NCBI GenBank assembly: GCA_963805305.1
Contig: CAWDTM010000008.1
Location: 558,001-622,000 of the forward strand
Length of the DNA: 64,000 nt
Direction: 5' to 3'
DNA from: CAVXEH01 sp963805305
GTDB taxonomy: Bacteria > Chloroflexota > Limnocylindria > QHBO01
Shown piece by piece: positions 17,194 to 25,572 of the stretch (within the stretch, counting starts at the first letter, position 1; each line of letters begins with the position of its first letter). The notes beneath the pieces were generated by a model. It worked only from the letters and a program-made list of their open reading frames with translations. It was not told the origin of the DNA and made no database searches. The translations under genes were made by a program, and so were the position numbers.

Positions 17194-18144
17194 TCAACCG
17201 CGGATGAGGCGACCCATCAAGCCGACCATGTCAAGGTCGCGGGGCAGGAAGTCCTGGAGCATGATGCGCTGCACCCCGGCGGCTTCGAGCGCCCGAATTC
17301 GTTCCCAGGCCTGGTCGGGGGTACCCATGATCCACCGCGTTCGGCGTTCCGCGAGCCAGGTCTCGGCATCGTCTCCGGCGCCGGTGAACGCGAGCTGCTG
17401 GCGGACGCGATCGGCGACCTCGTGCTCTGTCTCGCCAAGCAGCACGCCCACCATCGCCGAGTAGACAAGCGAATCGGGATCGCGACCAATGACCCGGCAG
17501 GCATCGCGAACATTGGCGTAGGCGACGGTAACGCGGTCCGGGGTTGCCGACCCGCGGTTGTATTCGTCGGCATAGGTCGCCACGAGTCGCGAAAGGCGCG
17601 GACCGCCGTCGCCACCCAGGATGAGGTGCGGGTGCCGGCCGCCGGAATCGGCCGGGCTCGGTCTGAATCGAGCGTCCGCTACCTGCCAGTGCTCGCCGCG
17701 ATAGCTCCAGCCGTCGGGCTCGGTCCACAGCCCGTGCAGGATGGCCAACGACTCCTCGAGACGGTCGTAGCGCTCGCGCAGCGATGGGAAGGGTATTCCC
17801 AGCTCGCGGTGCTCCTGCTCGTTCCAGCCAGCGCCCATCCCGACCTCGATGCGCCCGCCGCTCATCTCGGCGACGGTTCCCACCAGCTTTGCAAAGCTGC
17901 CGGGGATCCGGAAGGTCACCGGCGATACCAGGGCTCCGAGCCGGATGCTTCGCGTCTCGCGCGCCAGGCCGGCGAGCGTCGCCCACGCATCCGTGGTCGG
18001 AAGGCCGGATTCGCCGGGAAACGAGGTGTAGTGGTCCGAGCGGAAGAAGGCTTCGAGCCCGGCGGCTTCCGCTGCACGAGCAGTCGCCAGGATCTCCGTG
18101 TAGCTCAGCCCCTGCTGGGGCTCCGTCATGAGTGCGAATCGCAT
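17194..18144 (-). CDS. LLM class flavin/F420-dependent oxidoreductase
   Basis: 316 residues of the luciferase-like monooxygenase TIM barrel: FRSDHYTSF, RSIRLGALVSPVTFR, GGRIEVGMGAGWNEQEH and PHLILGGDGG are all typical. Members use F420H2 or FMN; the substrate is unknown. The ATG at 18144 is preferred over a GTG one codon earlier because TACCAT ends exactly six bases before it. It lies between recX and rny on the same strand but appears to have its own promoter. Confidence 0.9.
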   Translation of the reverse strand: MRFALMTEPQQGLSYTEILATARAAEAAGLEAFFRSDHYTSFPGESGLPTTDAWATLAGLARETRSIRLGALVSPVTFRIPGSFAKLVGTVAEMSGGRIEVGMGAGWNEQEHRELGIPFPSLRERYDRLEESLAILHGLWTEPDGWSYRGEHWQVADARFRPSPADSGGRHPHLILGGDGGPRLSRLVATYADEYNRGSATPDRVTVAYANVRDACRVIGRDPDSLVYSAMVGVLLGETEHEVADRVRQQLAFTGAGDDAETWLAERRTRWIMGTPDQAWERIRALEAAGVQRIMLQDFLPRDLDMVGLMGRLIRG

Positions 18145-18150
18145 CACCAG

Positions 18151-18156
18151 ATGGTA
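18151..18156 (-). promoter_or_regulatory. -10 box of a leaderless LLM oxidoreductase gene
   Basis: On the minus strand TACCAT ends six bases before the ATG at 18144 and no ribosome site is visible, which suggests that transcription starts at or next to the start codon. Confidence 0.45.
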
Positions 18157-18168
18157 GCGGGCCGGCGG

Positions 18169-18768
18169 TCAGGCGCCGCTGTCTCCTGCATCGTCGTCGT
18201 CCGCCGCCGCGCCGCTGTCACGGATCGCAGCGCGTGCCGTCTCCGGATCGAAGCCGCGTCGGACGAGGTACATCCCCAGCCGCTGACGGGCGAGGGCATC
18301 CGCCGGGACCGGGCGGCCCCGCAGGTGCTGGAGCAGCGCGACCCCGGCGCGATCGGCCTCGGTCTGCGGAAGGTCGCGGTCCCCGAGAGGGCCCTCCCAG
18401 GTCCCCGGCGCGCGTGGCGACTCCTCGGCGCTGCGCATCTCGTCGCGCAGCGCGGCGATGACCTCGCGGTCGACACCATGCTGTCGCAGCTCCGCCTCGA
18501 GCATTCGCTGCCCGCGGGGTGCATGCCGGTCCCGCTGCTCGAGCCACCATCGGGCGAAGGCGAAATCATCGATGAGGCCGAGCGTCTCGAGGCGGGTCAC
18601 GGCGGCTTCGATGACCCCGGGCGCTGCGCCGGCACGACGCAGCCGCCGCGTCACCTCCCAGCGGCTGCGCGGTCGGGTTCCGAGATAGCCGGCCGCGAGC
18701 TCGATCGCCGCCTCCGGTCCCGGCGGCTCGCGCGTTGCCCGACGGCCAGGTCGCCGAGGGTCAGCCAT
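18169..18768 (-). CDS. recX: RecX regulatory protein
   Basis: 199 residues, with the three-helix repeats of RecX: RPRSRWEVTRRLRRAG, LGLIDDFAFARWWLEQR, RMLEAELRQHGVD, and a last repeat near the C-terminus (RLGMYLVRRGFDPE). RecX binds the RecA filament and limits its activity. It lies 68 bases downstream of recA on the same strand with no separate promoter visible. The acidic tail (ADDDDAGDSG) is unusual. Confidence 0.88.
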   Translation of the reverse strand: MADPRRPGRRATREPPGPEAAIELAAGYLGTRPRSRWEVTRRLRRAGAAPGVIEAAVTRLETLGLIDDFAFARWWLEQRDRHAPRGQRMLEAELRQHGVDREVIAALRDEMRSAEESPRAPGTWEGPLGDRDLPQTEADRAGVALLQHLRGRPVPADALARQRLGMYLVRRGFDPETARAAIRDSGAAADDDDAGDSGA

Positions 18769-18836
18769 CGGCCCGTCGGCACGCGGCCCGGGAGACGCCG
18801 TTCGTGGCCGCCGCCTCGTCCGTCATGGAGCGGCGC

Positions 18837-19919
18837 CTACTCTGCCTCGCTGATCCCCTCGACGCCAACCTCGATCGAGGCGACCTTGCCGCGGATCTCG
18901 TCGTCGATCTTCTTCGCGATCTCCGGGTTGGTCTTGAGGAACTCGCGCGCGTTCTCCCGGCCCTGGCCGAGACGCGTATCGCCATAGTTGAACCACGCGC
19001 CGGTCTTGGACAGGATCCCGGCGGCGATGCCCACGTCGAGGAGACCGCCCTCGACGCTGATGCCCTCGTTGTACATGATGTCGAACTCCGCCACGCGGAA
19101 CGGGGAGGCGACCTTGTTCTTCACGACCTTGACCCGGGTGCGCGAGCCGACCGCGTCCGTCCCGGTCTTGAGTGTCTCGATCCGGCGGATGTCCAGCCGC
19201 ACGCTCGCGTAGAACTTCAGCGCGCGTCCGCCAGGGGTCGTTTCGGGGTTGCCGAACATCACGCCGATCTTCTCGCGGAGCTGATTCGTGAAGACGAGCG
19301 CCGTATTCGAGCGGTTGATGGCGCCGGTCAGCTTGCGAAGGGCCTGGCTCATCAGCCGGGCCTGCAGCCCCATGAAGCTGTCCCCCATCTCGCCCTCGAT
19401 CTCGGCCCGCGGGACGAGCGCCGCGACCGAGTCCACGACGACGACGTCGACCCCGTTGCTCCGGATCAGCGTCTCCGCGATCTCGAGCGCCTGCTCGCCG
19501 GTGTCGGGCTGGCTGACCAGGAGGTCGTCGACGTTGACGCCGACGTTCTTGGCGTAGCCCGGGTCGAGCGCGTGCTCGGCGTCGATGAAGGCCGCCACGC
19601 CCCCGTTGCGCTGGGCGTTGCCCATGATGTGGTAGGAGAGCGTCGTCTTGCCGCTCGACTCCGGGCCGTAGATCTCGGTGATCCGGCCGCGCGGCACACC
19701 GCCCACTCCCAGGGCCAGGTCCAGTGCGACCGAGCCGGTCGGAATGACCTCGACGGCCACGACGCCGCGGTCGCCGAGCCGCATGATGGCCCCGCGGCCG
19801 AACTGCTTCTCGATCTGCAGGATGGCGGCATCGACCGCGCGGCCGCGCTCGCCGTTCCGCTCGGGGTTCTTCTGTGCCACCGGGGCATCCATCGTCGTCT
19901 GGGGCTCCTTCCCTTTCAT
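18837..19919 (-). CDS. recA: Recombinase RecA
   Basis: 360 residues. Walker A GPESSGKTT is at 85-93, with VVVVDSVAALVPRAE (Walker B), the MGLQARLMSQALRKL loop 1, and TNQLREKIGVMFGNPETTPGG loop 2. It forms the strand-exchange filament and activates SOS. The ATG at 19919 has CGGGAG nearby; an ATG at 19892 preceded by GGAAGGAG is a reasonable alternative start. No LexA-type box was found just upstream. It follows a small basic protein gene by 22 bases and is followed by recX. Confidence 0.98.
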   Translation of the reverse strand: MKGKEPQTTMDAPVAQKNPERNGERGRAVDAAILQIEKQFGRGAIMRLGDRGVVAVEVIPTGSVALDLALGVGGVPRGRITEIYGPESSGKTTLSYHIMGNAQRNGGVAAFIDAEHALDPGYAKNVGVNVDDLLVSQPDTGEQALEIAETLIRSNGVDVVVVDSVAALVPRAEIEGEMGDSFMGLQARLMSQALRKLTGAINRSNTALVFTNQLREKIGVMFGNPETTPGGRALKFYASVRLDIRRIETLKTGTDAVGSRTRVKVVKNKVASPFRVAEFDIMYNEGISVEGGLLDVGIAAGILSKTGAWFNYGDTRLGQGRENAREFLKTNPEIAKKIDDEIRGKVASIEVGVEGISEAE

Positions 19920-19941
19920 GGCTCCCGGCGGGCGCTGGAGG

Positions 19942-20103
19942 TCACTCGCTCTGCTCGGGCTCGCTGCGTGGCTTGCGCTTCTTCTTGATCAGCTCGACCG
20001 ACATCGGCGGGGCCTCGTAGGCCGCGGTCGGCAGGTTCTTGGGAGCCTTCTCCTTCGGCTTGCGCTTCTCCTGGTGGCGCGGTCGATCTCGTCCCTTGGC
20101 CAT
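19942..20103 (-). CDS. Small highly charged basic protein upstream of recA
   Basis: 53 residues, beginning MAKGRDRPRHQEKRKPKEK and ending RKPRSEPEQSE, with Lys/Arg/Glu/Pro making up most of the sequence. The codons read naturally for this genome (third positions nearly all G or C), and the gene fits exactly between tgt and recA with GGAGG upstream. It is too short for standard gene calls and a longer overlapping frame masks it. The function is unknown; the composition suggests a nucleic-acid or ribosome contact. It is probably cotranscribed with recA. Confidence 0.65.
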   Translation of the reverse strand: MAKGRDRPRHQEKRKPKEKAPKNLPTAAYEAPPMSVELIKKKRKPRSEPEQSE

Positions 20104-20142
20104 TGGTCTGAAGGAACCTCCGATCCGAGCCGGTCGCTGACG

Positions 20143-21315
20143 TCAAGCCTGCTCGAGCCCCCTTACGGGCCCGTTATCGCCGGCTTTGCCGTCCGCCCCG
20201 GCAGTTCCGTATCGCGCCTCGACGGCGTCCCGAAGCGATGCGTACGACCCGTCCGCGAGCGCGGCGCGGATGGTTCGCATCAGGTCAAGAGTATAGGTGA
20301 GGTTGTGGACCGTCGCGAGGCGATAGGCGAGCAGCTCGCGGGCCCGGAAGAGGTGTGCGAGGTAGGCCCGGGAGTGGTTGATGCAGGTCTCGCAGGAGCA
20401 GGCCGGATCCACGGCCCCCGGGTCTTCCGTGAAGCGCGCGTTACGCAGGTTCAGGCGTCCCTCCGAGGTCCACAGCTGCCCGTTGCGCGCCACCCGGGTC
20501 GGCAGCACGCTGTCGAACAGGTCGACACCCCGCTCGATGGCGACGAAGAAGTCCAGCGGCGACCCGACGCCCATCAGGTACCGCGCCCGGGGGTCATCGC
20601 CCAGGGCATCGGCCACCGTGTCCAGGGTGGCCGCCATCTGGGACTTCGACTCGCCGACCGACAGCCCGCCGATGGCGATCCCATCGAAGGGAAGCTCCGC
20701 GATGGCCGCCACGGACCGTCGTCGGAGCTCGCGGTCGACGCCCCCCTGGACGATGCCGAAGAGGGCCTGGTCGGGGCGGACCCGTGCAGTGAGCGAGCGT
20801 CTCGCCCAGCGGTGCGTTCGCTCCATGGCATCACGGACCTCGCCGCCGGGGCGGAAGGGATCGACGAGCTGGTCGAAGGCCATCGCGATGTCGCTTCCCA
20901 GCAGCCCCTGGATCTCCAGCGCGCGCTCCGGGGTGAGCCGCTGGGGCGACCCGTCGAGGTGGCTGGCGAACGTGATGCCGTCTTCGTCGATGGTGCCGAG
21001 ATGGCCAAGGCTGAAGACCTGGAAGCCGCCGGAATCGGTGAGGATGGGGCCGTCCCAGCTCATGAACCGATGCAGGCCGCCCAGGCGCGCGACGCGTTCG
21101 GCGCCGGGACGCAGGCTGAGGTGGTACGTGTTGGCCAGGATGACCTGGGCCCCAGCGGCCAGCAGGTCTCCCGGGGACAGGCTCTTGACGGTCGCCTGCG
21201 TGCCGACCGGCATGAACTGGGGCGTGTCAACGGCGCCGTGCGGCGTCTCGAGGCGTCCCAGCCTCGCGCGCCCGACGCTCGTTGCCCGGAACGAGAAGCC
21301 GATGGGCGGGTCCAT
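20143..21315 (-). CDS. tgt: tRNA-guanine transglycosylase
   Basis: 390 residues. It carries DTPQFMPVGTQATVK, LANTYHLSLRPG, LTDSGGFQVFSL (catalytic Asp), IAIGGLSVGE and the zinc site CSCETC...H near residue 320. It exchanges guanine-34 for preQ1 in tRNAs with GUN anticodons, the step before QueA, which is also in the window. The second nucleophile Asp lies in GVDLFDSVLPTR. A TATCCT is nine bases upstream of the ATG. Confidence 0.97.
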   Translation of the reverse strand: MDPPIGFSFRATSVGRARLGRLETPHGAVDTPQFMPVGTQATVKSLSPGDLLAAGAQVILANTYHLSLRPGAERVARLGGLHRFMSWDGPILTDSGGFQVFSLGHLGTIDEDGITFASHLDGSPQRLTPERALEIQGLLGSDIAMAFDQLVDPFRPGGEVRDAMERTHRWARRSLTARVRPDQALFGIVQGGVDRELRRRSVAAIAELPFDGIAIGGLSVGESKSQMAATLDTVADALGDDPRARYLMGVGSPLDFFVAIERGVDLFDSVLPTRVARNGQLWTSEGRLNLRNARFTEDPGAVDPACSCETCINHSRAYLAHLFRARELLAYRLATVHNLTYTLDLMRTIRAALADGSYASLRDAVEARYGTAGADGKAGDNGPVRGLEQA

Positions 21316-21324
21316 GGGGCCCTG

Positions 21325-21330
21325 AGGATA
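21325..21330 (-). promoter_or_regulatory. -10 box of tgt
   Basis: TATCCT on the minus strand ends nine bases before the tgt ATG, with no ribosome site between; a near-leaderless start is likely. Confidence 0.4.
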
Positions 21331-21425
21331 GGGGCTGGCGGTTCGCGCTGCCGGCGACGGGCGCCCGCGGCTGCCATGGTGCGACGATGGGGCCGATCGG
21401 CTACCGTTGGCAGTGGAGGTAATGC

Positions 21426-21980
21426 GTGCGCCTGTCCGAGTGGCCGCGGATGCCGTTCCTCAGCGATGAGCTTTGCGGCTGGATCAACGAGCACCTCGCC
21501 ACCCTCGGTATCGAGGAGCTGGCGGTCTACGCCATCGAGGATGGTCGCGATGACGACGGCCGTCGGGTGCTGGTCGCGACCGAGGTCGGCCTCATCGACT
21601 ACCGATACGGGCCGCGAGCGTCCACGGCTCGATTCGCCATCGCCGGAAGGATCTATCCCTGGCAGGCGGTGCGTGGCGTGGATCTGCGCGTGGAGACCTT
21701 CAGGCTCTGGGCGCTGGAGCACCAGACCCGGTGGTCGATGGCCGTCGGGCGTCCCCGCTTCCGCGCGGGGACGGAGGACCCGGACCTGGGACGAGCGCTC
21801 GCGGACTTCGCGAAGGTCGCCGTGATCATGGCCGAGCCGTCCGGGTGGCCGCCGCCGGGTGACGAACCTCCCGGGCCGGGCGTGAGTGCCGTCCTCCCCG
21901 CCCGCCAGGGTCAGCCGCCGCGCGAGGCGCAGAACGAGGCGGTCAGGGCGGAAGCCACCCCGCCGCCTCTCGAGGGCTGA
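21426..21980 (+). CDS. Protein of unknown function
   Basis: 184 residues, GTG start with an excellent GGAGGT eight bases upstream. The first ~140 residues look folded (ELAVYAIEDGRDDDGRRVLVATEVGLIDYRYG... is a beta-rich, possibly PH-like pattern), followed by a Pro/Gly/Glu-rich tail from about residue 140. No family is recognised. It is convergent with the Ala-rich gene and divergent from tgt. Confidence 0.6.
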   Translation: MRLSEWPRMPFLSDELCGWINEHLATLGIEELAVYAIEDGRDDDGRRVLVATEVGLIDYRYGPRASTARFAIAGRIYPWQAVRGVDLRVETFRLWALEHQTRWSMAVGRPRFRAGTEDPDLGRALADFAKVAVIMAEPSGWPPPGDEPPGPGVSAVLPARQGQPPREAQNEAVRAEATPPPLEG

Positions 21981-22022
21981 ACGACGCCCAGCGGCTCCCG
22001 CGGTGCGGGCTGGCGGCCGAAC

Positions 22023-22643
22023 CTATTCGACCGCGGTCTTCAGGACCACCTTGACGCCACGGATGGTCCCCTGCAGGGCTGCCTTGACGCGCTCCGCAGC
22101 CGCCGTGCCGATGCTCGAGGCGGCGCCGACCGCGCCCGTTGCGGCAGCGGCAGCGGCGTCCTCGGCGCTCACCGAGGTTCCCTTGACGACCTCGATCGCG
22201 CCTTCCACGGCCCCCACCGCGGCAGCCGTGATGTCGGCACCCACCGCGGACGCCTCCGCGACGGCGCTGCGGCTCGTCTTGCTGATGGCGTCGAGGGTCT
22301 CGACGCCCGCTTCGGAGGATCCCCGAACGGCACCCACCACGGCGGCCTTTGCCGCGTTGCCGATGGACGAGGCAGCCTGTGACGCGGCGCTCGCGGTGGT
22401 GCTCACCGAGTCTGCGGCGGTAAGGGCCGACAGGCCCACGACATCCCCGACGGTGCGAATCGCACCCTTGGCAGCGCCGACCGCCAGGTCGGCGGCGGCC
22501 CCACCGGTGGCCCCGGTCTCCTTGATCGCCCGCTGGATCGCCGAAGCCACGGTCCCCACTGCCGCCTCGGTGATCTCCCCCGTTCCCCGGATGGTGCCGA
22601 TGATGCTGTCCTTGACCCGTGCTCCGATGTCGCGTTCGTTCAA
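22023..22643 (-). CDS. Ala/Gly-rich helical repeat protein
   Basis: 206 residues, Ala about one third. It repeats an amphipathic motif such as GAAKGAIRTVGDVVG, AVVGAVRGSSEAG, AVGAVEGAIEVVKG and ALQGTIRGVKVVLK, with small residues every three to four positions, like glycine-zipper or LEA/phasin-type helices. The TTG at 22643 has a perfect AGGAGG five bases upstream; the annotatable extension to 22697 has none. Possible roles are membrane or polymer-surface association or desiccation protection; none is shown. Confidence 0.6.
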   Translation of the reverse strand: MNERDIGARVKDSIIGTIRGTGEITEAAVGTVASAIQRAIKETGATGGAAADLAVGAAKGAIRTVGDVVGLSALTAADSVSTTASAASQAASSIGNAAKAAVVGAVRGSSEAGVETLDAISKTSRSAVAEASAVGADITAAAVGAVEGAIEVVKGTSVSAEDAAAAAATGAVGAASSIGTAAAERVKAALQGTIRGVKVVLKTAVE

Positions 22644-22729
22644 GAGAACCTCCTGTCGCGGTGGGTTACGTACAACAACGATAGAGGTACGAGGCAAACC
22701 AACGGTCGCGGCGGCTCCGAGGCGGACGC

Positions 22730-23815
22730 TCAGACGACGAGCATTGCGTCACCGAAGCTGAAGAAGCGGTACCCCGCGTCGAGCGCGCTGCGATACGCTT
22801 CGAGGAGCAGGTCCCGCGCCGCGTACGGGTCACGGATGCCGGTCCCGTGCTGGACGAAGGCCGTGACCAGCAGAAGGAGCGAGCTGCGGGGCAGGTGGAA
22901 GTTGGTCACGAGGGCGTCGACCGCGGTGAACGCGTGGTGCGGCGTGATGTACAGGTCGGTCCAGCCCGTCGGCGCCGTCCCCCGTCGGGACGCGGTCTCC
23001 AGGACGCGGACGCTGGTCGTTCCCACCGCCACGATGCGCCCACCGGCGGCGCGCGTGGCATGGATCGCTTCGCGCGTGGCCGCGGGGATCTCGTACCACT
23101 CGGTGTGGATGCGGTGCTCGTCCACGAACTCGCCCTCGAGCGGCCGGAACGTATCGAGCCCGACGTGGAGCGTCAGCGAGGCGCGCCGGATGCCGCTGTG
23201 GTCGAGTGTCCGCAGCAGCTCCTGCGTGAAATGCAGGCCCGCGGTGGGCGCCGCCGCGGAGCCGGGCGGGCGGGCGTACACCGTCTGGTAGCGATCCGGC
23301 GGGCTCGAACGGTCGTGGATGTACGGTGGCAGCGGGGTCTCGCCCGCGGCCGCCATGACCTGCGCGGGATCGCGGGGAAATGCCACCACCCGTGTCCCGT
23401 CGCCTGCCCGCTCCCCCACCTCCACCTCGTCACCGCTGGTCAGCCGCAGCATCTCGCCAACGCGAAGCCGACGCGACGGGCGGACCAGGGCCTCCCAGCG
23501 ATGGTCGCCGAGGTCACGGAGCATGAGGAGCTCAGCTGCGCCGCCTCCGCTTCGTATACCGCGCAGCCGCGCAGGGATCACGCGCGAGTCGTTGACGACG
23601 AGCAGGTCGCCGGGTCGCAGCCACTCCCCGATCTCGCGGAACCGCGCGTGACCCAGGCTCGCGACGCCGGTTCGCGAGCGAGCGCGATCGAGGACCAGGA
23701 GGCGGGACGCGTCGCGCGGCTCCGCCGGCGTCTGGGCAATCGCCGACGCCGGCAGCGGGTAGTCGAAGTCGTCAACACGGAGCCGCCGCAACGGGCGCCG
23801 ATCCTGCGAGGGCAT
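22730..23815 (-). CDS. queA: S-adenosylmethionine:tRNA ribosyltransferase-isomerase
   Basis: 361 residues. It contains FDYPLPASAIAQTP, GDLLVVNDSRVIPARL, the PTAGLHFT motif, HVGLDTFRPL and TNFHLPRSSLLLLV. It makes epoxyqueuosine from preQ1-tRNA, downstream of Tgt. The ATG at 23815 is favoured over a GTG two codons earlier because TAGTCT lies eight bases upstream. The strong hairpin of the permease gene ends right at this promoter. Confidence 0.97.
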   Translation of the reverse strand: MPSQDRRPLRRLRVDDFDYPLPASAIAQTPAEPRDASRLLVLDRARSRTGVASLGHARFREIGEWLRPGDLLVVNDSRVIPARLRGIRSGGGAAELLMLRDLGDHRWEALVRPSRRLRVGEMLRLTSGDEVEVGERAGDGTRVVAFPRDPAQVMAAAGETPLPPYIHDRSSPPDRYQTVYARPPGSAAAPTAGLHFTQELLRTLDHSGIRRASLTLHVGLDTFRPLEGEFVDEHRIHTEWYEIPAATREAIHATRAAGGRIVAVGTTSVRVLETASRRGTAPTGWTDLYITPHHAFTAVDALVTNFHLPRSSLLLLVTAFVQHGTGIRDPYAARDLLLEAYRSALDAGYRFFSFGDAMLVV

Positions 23816-23823
23816 CGCCACAA

Positions 23824-23829
23824 AGACTA
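23824..23829 (-). promoter_or_regulatory. -10 box of queA
   Basis: TAGTCT on the minus strand ends eight bases before the queA ATG; it directly abuts the 12-base hairpin stem at 23830. Confidence 0.4.
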
Positions 23830-23858
23830 GCGCCCGGCCGGAGAGCCCGGCCGGGCGC
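23830..23858 (-). terminator. Terminator hairpin of the purine permease gene
   Basis: A perfect 12-base GC stem (23830-23841 with 23847-23858) and 5-base loop, 20 bases after the permease stop on the minus strand, followed by TAGTCTTT. There is no long U tract, but the stem is very stable. It separates the permease transcript from queA. Confidence 0.65.
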
Positions 23859-23878
23859 CGTCGGTCTCGCCGGAGGCC

Positions 23879-25237
23879 CTACTTGATCAGGAGATTGATC
23901 CAGTCCTGCGCGAAGAACACCGCGAACGCCACGGTGACCAGCCACATGAGCCAGTGGATCTGGTCCATCTTGCCGCGCACCACCTTGATTACGACCCAGG
24001 TGATGAAGCCTGCGCCGATACCCACGGTGATGTCATACGTCAGCGGCATGAGGATCATGGTCAACAGCGCCGGGAAGCCCTCCTCGATGTCCGCGACGGG
24101 GATGTCCTTGACGATGGTGAACATGAGGAAGCCCACCAGCACGAGGGCCGGTGCCGTGGCGACGCCGGGCACGATCCCGGCGATAGGCGAGAGGAAGACA
24201 GCCAGCAGGAAGAGGACGCCAGTCACCACGGAGGTGAACCCGGTGCGGCCGCCATCGGCCACGCCGGCAGCGCTCTCGATGTACGTGGTGTTGGAGCTGA
24301 CGCCCGCGGCGCCACCGGCCACAGCCGCCAGGCTGTCGATCAGCAGGACGCGTCCGACGCCGGGCACGGTCCCGTCTTCCTTCGCCAGGCCGGCCTCAGC
24401 GGCGACGCCGGTCACGGTGCCCATCGTGTCGAAGAAGTCGGTGAGCATGATGGCGAAGATCGTCAGGAGCGCGGTGATCAGCGGCAGCTGGCTGAAGACC
24501 TGCCCCAGATCGAACTTGCCGAGGGTGTCGAAGCTCGGCGTTGCGATGAGCCCGCCGTCGGGAACCTTGGTGACTCCCACGAGGAGCGCAATGACGGTGG
24601 TGAGCAGGATGCTGATGACGAGCGATCCCTTGACCTTCATCACGTAGAGGACGGCCGTGATCAACAGGCCCGCCAGGAACACCCACTGGGCCGGCTCGGT
24701 CGGGAAGCGGAAGAAGACGGCCGGCACGCTGCCGTAGGTCGACTCCTGCCCGCCGATGAGGCCACCATTGGCAAAGCCGATGAACAGGATGAACAGGCCG
24801 ATGCCGACACCGATGGCGCGCTTGAGCGCGATCGGCACGGCGTTCATGATCGCCTCCCGGAGGCCCACGACCACGAAGACCGTGACCGCGAGGCCCTCGA
24901 GCACGATCACGCCCATGGCGCCGGCCGGGCTCAGGCCCTTGCCGGTGAGCGTGAAGGCGACGATGGCGTTGATTCCGAGGCCGGCGGCCAGGGCGAACGG
25001 GTAGTTGCCCACGACGCCCATGGCGATGGTCATGATGCCGGCGACCAGGGCCGTGCCCGCGGCCAGGGCAACGGCGGTGAATGCCGGGTCCTTGTCGCCG
25101 AAGCCGGCGGTGAGGATCGAGCCGTTCACGAAGATGATGTAGGCCATGACCATGAAGGTGGTCAGGCCGGCGCGCGCCTCGGTGGCGAGATCAGTCCCCC
25201 GCTCCTTGAACTTGAAAAACGCGGCTATGGCGTCCAC
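23879..25237 (-). CDS. NCS2 family purine permease (AzgA-type)
   Basis: 452 residues, 12-14 membrane helices. AzgA/GhxP hallmarks include ERGTDLATEARAGLTTF at the start, GLGINAIVAF, MLTDFFDTMGTVTGVAAEAG and GGAAGVSSNTTYIESAAGV. The family imports adenine, guanine or hypoxanthine by proton symport. GTG start with GGAGG 11 bases upstream. With the adenosine and guanine deaminases and xanthine dehydrogenase nearby, it probably supplies purine bases for breakdown or salvage. No purine riboswitch is seen in the 112 bases upstream. Confidence 0.95.
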   Translation of the reverse strand: MDAIAAFFKFKERGTDLATEARAGLTTFMVMAYIIFVNGSILTAGFGDKDPAFTAVALAAGTALVAGIMTIAMGVVGNYPFALAAGLGINAIVAFTLTGKGLSPAGAMGVIVLEGLAVTVFVVVGLREAIMNAVPIALKRAIGVGIGLFILFIGFANGGLIGGQESTYGSVPAVFFRFPTEPAQWVFLAGLLITAVLYVMKVKGSLVISILLTTVIALLVGVTKVPDGGLIATPSFDTLGKFDLGQVFSQLPLITALLTIFAIMLTDFFDTMGTVTGVAAEAGLAKEDGTVPGVGRVLLIDSLAAVAGGAAGVSSNTTYIESAAGVADGGRTGFTSVVTGVLFLLAVFLSPIAGIVPGVATAPALVLVGFLMFTIVKDIPVADIEEGFPALLTMILMPLTYDITVGIGAGFITWVVIKVVRGKMDQIHWLMWLVTVAFAVFFAQDWINLLIK

Positions 25238-25349
25238 TGATCAGGAACCCTCCTACCTGACTGCGGCCGCTCGCTGTGCCGCGTTCCGTTCCGCGGCGCG
25301 ACCCGCGCGGATCGTACCGCCGGACGCAAGCGGGCAACGCCCGATTTCG

Positions 25350-25565
25350 CTATCGGCGGGTGAACAGGTTCCAGAGCAGGGTCAGGGCGATCGAAGCGAG
25401 GATCATGGTCGTGATCGGGAAGTAGATGCCGCCGTTCTTCCCGGTGATGGCGATGTCCCCGGGCAGGCGGCCGATGGGCAGCCGGACGCCAAGCACGGCG
25501 AGCCCGCCGACCACGACGAGCACGATCCCGAGGGCGAGGACGACGCGGCCGATCTCCGGCGACAT
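25350..25565 (-). CDS. DUF2905 family small membrane protein
   Basis: 71 residues, two membrane helices with the DUF2905 core RLPIGRLPGDI...GGIYFPITTMILASI. Function unknown; it is widespread and often next to ruvB/queA, as here, 7 bases after ruvB on the same strand. Confidence 0.9.
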   Translation of the reverse strand: MSPEIGRVVLALGIVLVVVGGLAVLGVRLPIGRLPGDIAITGKNGGIYFPITTMILASIALTLLWNLFTRR

Positions 25566-25572
25566 GGGTGCG

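Noticed and set aside
19916..20146. 76-codon minus-strand frame upstream of recA
   Set aside because: Different frame from the 53-residue basic gene; weaker codon bias and no good start site.
25238..25349. Possible purine riboswitch ahead of the NCS2 permease
   Set aside because: None of the conserved purine-aptamer loops are present in the 112-base gap, which is GC-rich and unstructured in that sense.
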